A stretch of 64,000 bases of DNA, from the NCBI RefSeq assembly GCF_014084105.1, contig NZ_CP048289.1:8193922-8257921 (forward strand), given 5' to 3'. This DNA comes from Streptacidiphilus sp. P02-A3a. Lineage in GTDB: Bacteria > Actinomycetota > Actinomycetes > Streptomycetales > Streptomycetaceae. The first letter of the stretch is position 1. Every line of letters starts with the position of its first letter. This document shows, piece by piece, positions 58,868 through 64,000 of the stretch. A program made the translations under genes and the position numbers. The notes beneath the pieces were generated by a model. It was not told the origin of the DNA and ran no database searches. It saw nothing but the letters and a program-made list of their open reading frames with translations.

Positions 58868-60040
58868 TTACTTCGCTGCCAGCTCGGCGGCCTTGTCGGC
58901 CGCGTCGTCCATGGTGTCCACGCGCTGAACCAGCGGGTGGTTGGCGTCGGAGAGGATCTTGCGACCCAGCTCCGCGTTGTTGCCGTCCAGACGGACGACC
59001 AGGGGCTTGTTGACGTCCTCGCCCTTGGACTTGAGCAGTTCCAGGGCCTGGACGATGCCGTTGGCGACCTCGTCACAGGCGGTGATGCCACCGAAGACGT
59101 TGACGAACACGGACTTGACGTCCGGGTCGCCGAGGATGATCTCCAGGCCGTTCGCCATGACCTCGGCGGACGCGCCGCCACCGATGTCGAGGAAGTTGGC
59201 GGGCTTCACGTTGCCGTGCTTCTCACCGGCGTAGGCGACGACGTCCAGGGTGCTCATGACGAGACCCGCGCCGTTGCCGATGATGCCGACCTCGCCGTCG
59301 AGCTTGACGTAGTTGAGGCCCTTGGCCTTGGCCTTCGCCTCCAGCGGGTTGGCCGCGGCGTGGTCGACCAGCGCCTCGTGCTCCGGCTGGCGGAAGTCGG
59401 CGTTCTCGTCCAGGGAGACCTTGCCGTCGAGCGCGACGATCTTGCCCTCGCCGGTCTTGACCAGCGGGTTGACCTCGACCAGGAGCGCGTCCTCGGCGAT
59501 GAAGACCTTCCACAGGCTCTTCAGCACCTCGGCGATCTGGTCCGCCACCTCGGCCGGGAACTTCGCCGCCTCGACGATCTCGCGAGCCTTGGCGTCGGTG
59601 ACGCCCTCGTTCGCGTCGACCGGGATCTTGGCGAGCGCCTCGGGCTTCTCGACCGCCACGACCTCGATCTCCACGCCGCCCTCGACGGAGGCCATGGCGA
59701 GGAAGGTCCGGTTGGTCCGGTCGAGCAGGAACGAGACGTAGTACTCGTCCTTGATGTCGGCGGTCTGGGCCAGCATCACCTTGTGGACCGTGTGGCCCTT
59801 GATGTCCATGCCCAGGATCGCCTCGGCCTTGGCCACCGCGTCAGCGGGGTCGGACGCCAGCTTCACGCCGCCGGCCTTGCCTCGGCCGCCGACCTTGACC
59901 TGTGCCTTGACGACGGCCCGGCCGCCCCATCCCTCAGCGATCGCCCGCGCCTCTTCGGCGTTCTCGATGACTGCACCGCCCAGCACCGGCACACCGTGCT
60001 TGGCGAAGATGTCCCTCGCCTGGTATTCGAACAGGTCCAC
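58868..60040 (-). CDS. sucC: succinyl-CoA synthetase beta subunit
   Basis: SucC is the ATP-grasp subunit of succinyl-CoA synthetase, 390 residues. It starts with the typical [19 protein letters not shown] and has [31 protein letters not shown], and the CoA-ligase part ([34 protein letters not shown]). The GTG start has AAGGA about 11 nt upstream. It is the first gene of sucCD. Confidence 0.97.
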   Translation of the reverse strand: MDLFEYQARDIFAKHGVPVLGGAVIENAEEARAIAEGWGGRAVVKAQVKVGGRGKAGGVKLASDPADAVAKAEAILGMDIKGHTVHKVMLAQTADIKDEYYVSFLLDRTNRTFLAMASVEGGVEIEVVAVEKPEALAKIPVDANEGVTDAKAREIVEAAKFPAEVADQIAEVLKSLWKVFIAEDALLVEVNPLVKTGEGKIVALDGKVSLDENADFRQPEHEALVDHAAANPLEAKAKAKGLNYVKLDGEVGIIGNGAGLVMSTLDVVAYAGEKHGNVKPANFLDIGGGASAEVMANGLEIILGDPDVKSVFVNVFGGITACDEVANGIVQALELLKSKGEDVNKPLVVRLDGNNAELGRKILSDANHPLVQRVDTMDDAADKAAELAAK

Positions 60041-60300
60041 GCGCGTCCGTCCTTGTGATCGCGACTTCAGAAGTGGTCGGTCACGGGAGGGCCGCCCACT
60101 CCACTATCTTCCCAGCCGACCGCCCGCAGGATCGCTGCTGTGGTTCGTCGTGCCAGGCGTCGGCGCGCGGATCCAGGCGGATCACGGCCGGTGCCATCGC
60201 CACGGGGAACCCAGAGCCCAACGCGAGCGGGCAGGCATGTCCGCCTTGCAGGCTATCCCCGTAGAAGCTGCGGATCACAACCAGGACTCAGGCAGAGCCG

Positions 60301-60314
60301 GTGATACCCATCAC
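60301..60314. promoter_or_regulatory. Crp-like dyad GTGA-N6-TCAC upstream of sucC
   Basis: GTGATACCCATCAC, followed by A, closely fits the Crp consensus. It lies about 260 bp before sucC and after the end of the PAP2 gene. The remainder of the 60041-60419 gap shows no gene. Confidence 0.5.
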
Positions 60315-60419
60315 AACCGCCCGGGTCGCCGCCCCGCACCGCGTGGTCTGCGCCGATGCCGAAGCGCGGCCGGGCGCGTCGGGCGGGCCCCGCGGCACGG
60401 GCCCGCGCCCGGACCGGAG

Positions 60420-60956
60420 TCAACCACGGTCGGCCGCGCCCGCCACCCAGGCGCGCCCGATTCCCGCCGCCAGCGCGCCGAGCGCGGCGCCCGCCGCCAC
60501 GTCCGTCGGGTAGTGCACGCCGACGACCAGCCGGGAGACGCACATCGCGGCGGCCCCGCCGCCCAGGGCCGCCACCGCGGGCCGCGGCAGCAGGCCCCGG
60601 TACACCACCGCCGCTGCCGCCGCCGAGGCCGCGTGCGAACTGGGGAAGCTGTGCCTGCCCGCCGTCCGCACCAGCGGCGCGAACCCCGCCAGCTCCGGTC
60701 GCGGACGGCGGACCACCCGCTTCACCGCCATGCTGCCCAGGTGCGCGCCCGCGACCACGGCGGCGGCCCGCAGCCACCGGCCGCGCCGGGGCCGGTCGGC
60801 ACCGGCCGCGAGCAGTCCGCCCGCGATCCACAGCGCGCCGTGCTCACCGGCCGCGGACAGCGCGCGGGCGCCCGAGGTCAGCGCCGGGGCCGCCAGCCGG
60901 ATCCGCACCGCCCGCAGCAGCGCCGCGTCCAGCCCGGCGGGTCGCCTGTCGTCCAT
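60420..60956 (-). CDS. PAP2-family phosphatase
   Basis: The 178-residue membrane phosphatase has all three PAP2 motifs: KRVVRRPRP, PSSHAASAAA, and SRLVVGVHYPTDV. About five helices are predicted. Because it stands head to head with dprE1/dprE2 homologues, it may be the decaprenylphosphoryl-phosphopentose phosphatase of that route (M. tuberculosis Rv3807c is a similar small PAP2 protein). The ATG at 60956 has GGGAAGC upstream and gives the usual length; a GTG at 61034 would add 26 polar residues. Confidence 0.87.
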   Translation of the reverse strand: MDDRRPAGLDAALLRAVRIRLAAPALTSGARALSAAGEHGALWIAGGLLAAGADRPRRGRWLRAAAVVAGAHLGSMAVKRVVRRPRPELAGFAPLVRTAGRHSFPSSHAASAAAAAVVYRGLLPRPAVAALGGGAAAMCVSRLVVGVHYPTDVAAGAALGALAAGIGRAWVAGAADRG

Positions 60957-61079
60957 ACCTGCTTCCCGGCCCACTTCCCGTGGTCTTTCCTTGGTGACGT
61001 TACGTCCTATTTTGTCGGAGTATGTCACGCTCATATCGAGAACTCACCGCTCCGGGAACCCGAAGGAGTCAGCAGCCCG

Positions 61080-62423
61080 ATGGAATCCCTCACCGGCTGG
61101 GGACGCACCGCCCCCACCCTCGCCCGGGTCGAGCGCCCGACCACGGTCGAGGAGGCGACCCTGGCCGTCCTCGCCGCCGGCCCGCGCGGCGCGGTGGCCC
61201 GCGGCCTGGCCCGCTCCTACGGGGACGCCGCGCAGAACGCCGGGGGGCGGGTCCTGGACATGACCGGGCTCTCCCGGATCCTGGACATCGACCTGCCCGC
61301 CGGAACGGTCACCGCCGAGGCCGGGGTCAGCCTGCACCAGCTGATGAAGGTGCTGCTCCCGCTCGGCTGGTTCGTCCCGGTCACCCCGGGAACCCGCTAC
61401 GTCACCCTCGGCGGCGCCATCGGCTCCGACATCCACGGTAAGAACCACCACGTCAGCGGCAGCTTCTCGCGCCACGTCAGCTCCTTCGACCTGCTGACCG
61501 CCGACGGCTCGGTGCGCACCGTCACCCGGGAGAGTGACAGCGACCTGTTCCACGCCACGGTCGGCGGAATGGGCCTGACCGGCGTGGTGACCACCGCCAC
61601 CGTGCGACTGCTGCCGGTGCGGACCTCGCTGATGAGCGTGGACACCGAGCGGGCCGCCGACCTCGACGAGCTGCTGGCCCGGCTGACCACGACCGACCAC
61701 CGGTACCGCTACTCCGTGGCCTGGATCGACCTGCTCGCCAAGGGCGGGTCGATGGGGCGCGCCGTGCTCACCCGGGGCGACCACGCCGAGCCCGGGCAGC
61801 TGAGCCCGGCGCAGCGGCGCGACCCGCTGGCGTTCCGCCCGGCCACGCTGCCGGCCGCGCCCCGGCTGCTGCCCGGCGGCCTGCTGCGGCCGGTGACCGT
61901 CGGCCTCTTCAACGAGCTCTGGTACCGCAGGGCGCCCCGCGAGCGGCGCGGCGAGATCCAGAAGATCTCCACCTTCTTCCACCCGCTGGACGGCGTGCCC
62001 GAGTGGAACCGCGTCTACGGCAGGAACGGCTTCCTCCAGTACCAGTTCGTGATCGGGCTGGACCAGGAGCGGACGCTGCGCCGGATCGTGGAGCGGATCA
62101 GCCGCAGTCAGTGCCCCAGCTTCCTGGCCGTACTCAAGCGCTTCGGCCAGGGCGACCCGGGCTGGCTGTCCTTCCCGGCCGAGGGCTGGACGCTGGCGCT
62201 GGACATCCCCACCGGGATGCCGGGGCTCGGCGGCCTGCTCAACGAGCTCGACGACGAGGTCGCCGGGGCGGGCGGCCGGGTCTACCTGGCGAAGGACTCC
62301 CGGCTCCGGCCGGAGAGCCTGGCGGGCATGTACCCCCGACTGGACGACTTCCGCCGACTGCGCGCCGAACTCGACCCGGCCGGCCTGTTCACCTCCGACC
62401 TGGCCCGGCGGCTGCGCCTGTAG
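61080..62423 (+). CDS. dprE1: decaprenylphosphoryl-beta-D-ribose oxidase homologue (DprE1)
   Basis: This FAD-dependent oxidase converts decaprenylphosphoryl-ribose to the 2-keto intermediate, the first half of the epimerisation to decaprenylphosphoryl-arabinose. The 447-residue product has the FAD-binding RGLARSYGDAAQN, TPGTRYVTLGGAIGSDIHGKNHH, and a C-terminal YLAKDSRLRPESLAGMYPRLDDF, all DprE1-like. In the segment aligned with M. tuberculosis GWNICVDFP it reads GWTLALDIP, so the benzothiazinone-binding Cys387 is Ala. The ATG at 61080 has AAGGAG upstream. dprE2 follows after 104 bp. Confidence 0.9.
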   Translation: MESLTGWGRTAPTLARVERPTTVEEATLAVLAAGPRGAVARGLARSYGDAAQNAGGRVLDMTGLSRILDIDLPAGTVTAEAGVSLHQLMKVLLPLGWFVPVTPGTRYVTLGGAIGSDIHGKNHHVSGSFSRHVSSFDLLTADGSVRTVTRESDSDLFHATVGGMGLTGVVTTATVRLLPVRTSLMSVDTERAADLDELLARLTTTDHRYRYSVAWIDLLAKGGSMGRAVLTRGDHAEPGQLSPAQRRDPLAFRPATLPAAPRLLPGGLLRPVTVGLFNELWYRRAPRERRGEIQKISTFFHPLDGVPEWNRVYGRNGFLQYQFVIGLDQERTLRRIVERISRSQCPSFLAVLKRFGQGDPGWLSFPAEGWTLALDIPTGMPGLGGLLNELDDEVAGAGGRVYLAKDSRLRPESLAGMYPRLDDFRRLRAELDPAGLFTSDLARRLRL

Positions 62424-62490
62424 CCGCCCGCCCGTGCCCGTGGCTCCCCGCGAAGTCCCCTCTGCCCGTCGTGGAAGTCCCCTGCCCGCA

Positions 62491-62514
62491 GTAACCCGTA
62501 GTAACCCGTAGTAA
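62491..62514. repeat. 10-bp tandem repeat before dprE2
   Basis: GTAACCCGTA occurs twice and begins a third time just before the dprE2 ribosome binding site GGAAGG. Confidence 0.8.
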
Positions 62515-62527
62515 AAGGAAGGCGCCG

Positions 62528-63283
62528 ATGAAGAACGCCCTGGGTGACCACCAGTCCCTGCTCGTGCTGGGGGGCTCCTCGGAGATCGCCAGGTCCACCG
62601 CCCGGCTGATGGTGGGCCGCCGGACCCGCACGGTGCACCTGGCCGGGCGGCCCTCGCCCGAGCTGGACGCCTCGGCGGCCGAACTCCGGGCGCTCGGAGC
62701 CGAGGTGACCGTCCTCGACTTCGACGCCGCCGACGTCGACAGCCATGCCGCGGTCCTGGGCAAGGCCTTCACCGAGGGCGACATCGACGTGGTGCTGCTG
62801 GCCTTCGGCGTGCTCGGCGACCAGGCCGAGGACGAACGGGATCCGGTCGCGGCGGCGCGGGTCGCGCAGGTCAACTACGTGGGCGCGGTGTCCGCCTCGC
62901 TCGTCTGCACCCAGCAGCTGCGCGGCCAGGGCCACGGCGCGCTGGTGGTGCTCTCCTCGGTCGCCGGGGAGCGCGCCCGCAGGTCGAACTACATCTACGG
63001 CTCCTCCAAGGCCGGTCTGGACGTCTTCGCGCAGGGCCTCGGGGACTCCCTGCGGGGCTCCGGCGTGCAGGTGCTGGTGGTCAGGCCCGGGTTCGTGCAC
63101 ACCCGGATGACCGCGGGGCTGAAGCCGGCGCCGCTGGCCACCACCCCGGACGCGGTCGCCGCGGCGGTCCTCGACGGCCTGGGCCGGAACGCCCACACCG
63201 TCTGGGCGCCGGGCGCCCTCCGCTTCGTCATGTCCGGCCTGCGGCACCTGCCCCGCCCGGTCTTCCGCCGACTGCCGATCTGA
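62528..63283 (+). CDS. dprE2: decaprenylphosphoryl-2-keto-pentose reductase homologue (DprE2)
   Basis: DprE2 reduces the keto intermediate made by DprE1 with NAD(P)H. The 251-residue SDR protein has the cofactor motif SLLVLGGSSEIARSTA, a non-classical form typical of DprE2, and the catalytic YGSSKAG (Y-x-x-x-K). GGAAGG lies about 7 nt before the ATG. It is the second gene after dprE1, confirming the pathway assignment. Confidence 0.9.
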   Translation: MKNALGDHQSLLVLGGSSEIARSTARLMVGRRTRTVHLAGRPSPELDASAAELRALGAEVTVLDFDAADVDSHAAVLGKAFTEGDIDVVLLAFGVLGDQAEDERDPVAAARVAQVNYVGAVSASLVCTQQLRGQGHGALVVLSSVAGERARRSNYIYGSSKAGLDVFAQGLGDSLRGSGVQVLVVRPGFVHTRMTAGLKPAPLATTPDAVAAAVLDGLGRNAHTVWAPGALRFVMSGLRHLPRPVFRRLPI

Positions 63284-63356
63284 GCACCGGGGTGCCCGGG
63301 GGGAGTGCGCGGGGCTCCGTGCTCCCGAAAGCCGGTACCCGTGAGCAGCGAAACGC

Positions 63357-63389
63357 CTGGAGTGGCTTGCATTTGGCGGGTCACTCCAG
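63357..63389. promoter_or_regulatory. inverted repeat CTGGAGTG...CACTCCAG
   Basis: Perfect 8-bp arms are separated by 17 bp, in the 207-bp gap after dprE2. It may be a terminator for dprE2 or an operator of the next gene. Confidence 0.45.
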
Positions 63390-63490
63390 GACCGTCTCAT
63401 GAGTGACGGACCACATACGGAGAGTCGCCGGCCCGCACGTGAGCCGCCGGACGACCGTACTCGCACGACTGCTCAAGAAGCGGATGTTCG

Positions 63491-64000
63491 ATGCACAGCC
63501 CACGCCACCGCGTCCAGTGCCCTCCGGTCGAGGGCGCCGGCGACGCCGAGGAGGGGGAGCCCGCGTCAGCGGCCCTCCTCGCCCACCTGGGCACGGCCAG
63601 GAGCACCTGGCCGATGGACCGCCAGGCCGCCGCGACCCTGCCCGGGCAACCCGCCTCGGTCGCCCGGGCCCGGCGCTTCGTCCGGATCACGGCGGCCATG
63701 TGGCGGCTGTCGGACGACACCGTGGCCGAGGTGGAGCTGTGCATGTCGGAGCTGGTGTCCAACGCGGTCACCCACACCGTCAGCCGCCGGGTGCACTGCC
63801 GGTTGTGGAGCGCCCGCGGGGTGCTGGTGCTGGAGGTGGACGACGAGGGCCGGCGCGAGCTGCCCCGCACCGAGTCGGCCGCCGAGGACGACGAGCACGG
63901 CCGCGGGATGCTGCTGGTCGAGTCGTTCACCGCCGCCTGGGGGACGGTCCCCCGGCCGGAGTACTCGGGCAAGACGGTGTGGGCGGCGCTGCTGCTGCCC
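63491..64000 (+). CDS. ATP-binding anti-sigma-type protein (HATPase_c_2), partial
   Basis: The frame runs from an ATG at 63491 to the window edge without a stop (170 codons). It is an RsbW-like serine kinase/anti-sigma domain, abundant in Streptomyces: N box CMSELVSNAVTHT, the aspartate motif VDDEG, and G2 EHGRGMLLVES. The N-terminal 45 residues are unrelated and hydrophilic. The target sigma or anti-anti-sigma factor is unknown. No strong ribosome binding site is visible, so the start is tentative. Confidence 0.85.
   Translation, partial: MHSPRHRVQCPPVEGAGDAEEGEPASAALLAHLGTARSTWPMDRQAAATLPGQPASVARARRFVRITAAMWRLSDDTVAEVELCMSELVSNAVTHTVSRRVHCRLWSARGVLVLEVDDEGRRELPRTESAAEDDEHGRGMLLVESFTAAWGTVPRPEYSGKTVWAALLLP

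Overview
This window is a high-GC actinobacterial chromosome segment, almost certainly from a member of the Streptomycetaceae (Streptomyces, Kitasatospora or Streptacidiphilus). The evidence is the very GC-rich third codon positions, frequent GTG starts, and gene order matching the conserved Streptomyces core: a sigQ/afsQ1/afsQ2 locus, sdhCDAB, a SCO4848-type membrane protein beside a D-Ala-D-Ala carboxypeptidase, trpS, glyA, mdh, folD, purHN and sucCD. The genus cannot be fixed from sequence reading alone. I see no rRNA, tRNA, CRISPR array, insertion sequence or prophage. Both window ends cut a gene.

Layout. 1-3.7 kb: deoxyribose-phosphate aldolase with a complete aldehyde dehydrogenase and a truncated, catalytically incomplete second one. 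4-9 kb: SigQ divergent from the AfsQ1/AfsQ2 two-component system, followed by a lipoprotein, a VanZ-like protein and a PspC protein; a perfect AfsQ1-type box lies midway between the divergent starts. 9-16 kb: a small exported protein, a LysR/MFS pair, then deoA-cdd-M20 amidohydrolase (pyrimidine nucleoside salvage, with deoC) and an SDR. 16.7-21 kb: an OHCU-decarboxylase-like gene and sdhCDAB. 21-27.6 kb: a DUF5753 regulator, the SCO4848-like protein, the carboxypeptidase, and a minus-strand run of YihY, a response regulator, a sensor kinase and two small exported proteins.

28-42.4 kb is the accessory, cell-envelope part. Three large proteins each join a GT2 glycosyltransferase to a CDP-glycerol glycerophosphotransferase (TagF-like) domain; the middle one is inverted. 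A polytopic membrane protein follows, and a further GT2 protein lies beyond trpS. Together they look like machinery for a phosphate-containing wall polymer such as a teichoic acid.

42-60 kb returns to housekeeping: a CNNM/CorC-type protein, glyA under a ZTP riboswitch, mdh, an XRE-DUF2690 regulator with a cluster of GTCCCAG boxes, a histidine-rich exported protein with an overlapping 19-codon ORF, DUF3017-folD, a 42-residue ORF coupled to a DUF2752 membrane protein, RDD, purN-purH, DUF6350, a sigma-factor-like protein and sucC-sucD. 60.4-63.3 kb carries a PAP2 phosphatase with DprE1 and DprE2 homologues, a decaprenylphosphoryl-pentose epimerisation module; its DprE1 has Ala where M. tuberculosis has the benzothiazinone-target Cys. 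An anti-sigma-type ATPase runs off the right edge.

Functionally the window joins one-carbon and purine metabolism (glyA, folD, purN, purH), the TCA cycle (sdh, mdh, suc), nucleoside salvage (deoC, deoA, cdd) and envelope construction and sensing. Many convergent pairs are closed by strong hairpins, and short tandem repeats (7, 10, 12, 15 and 17 bp) are unusually frequent between genes.
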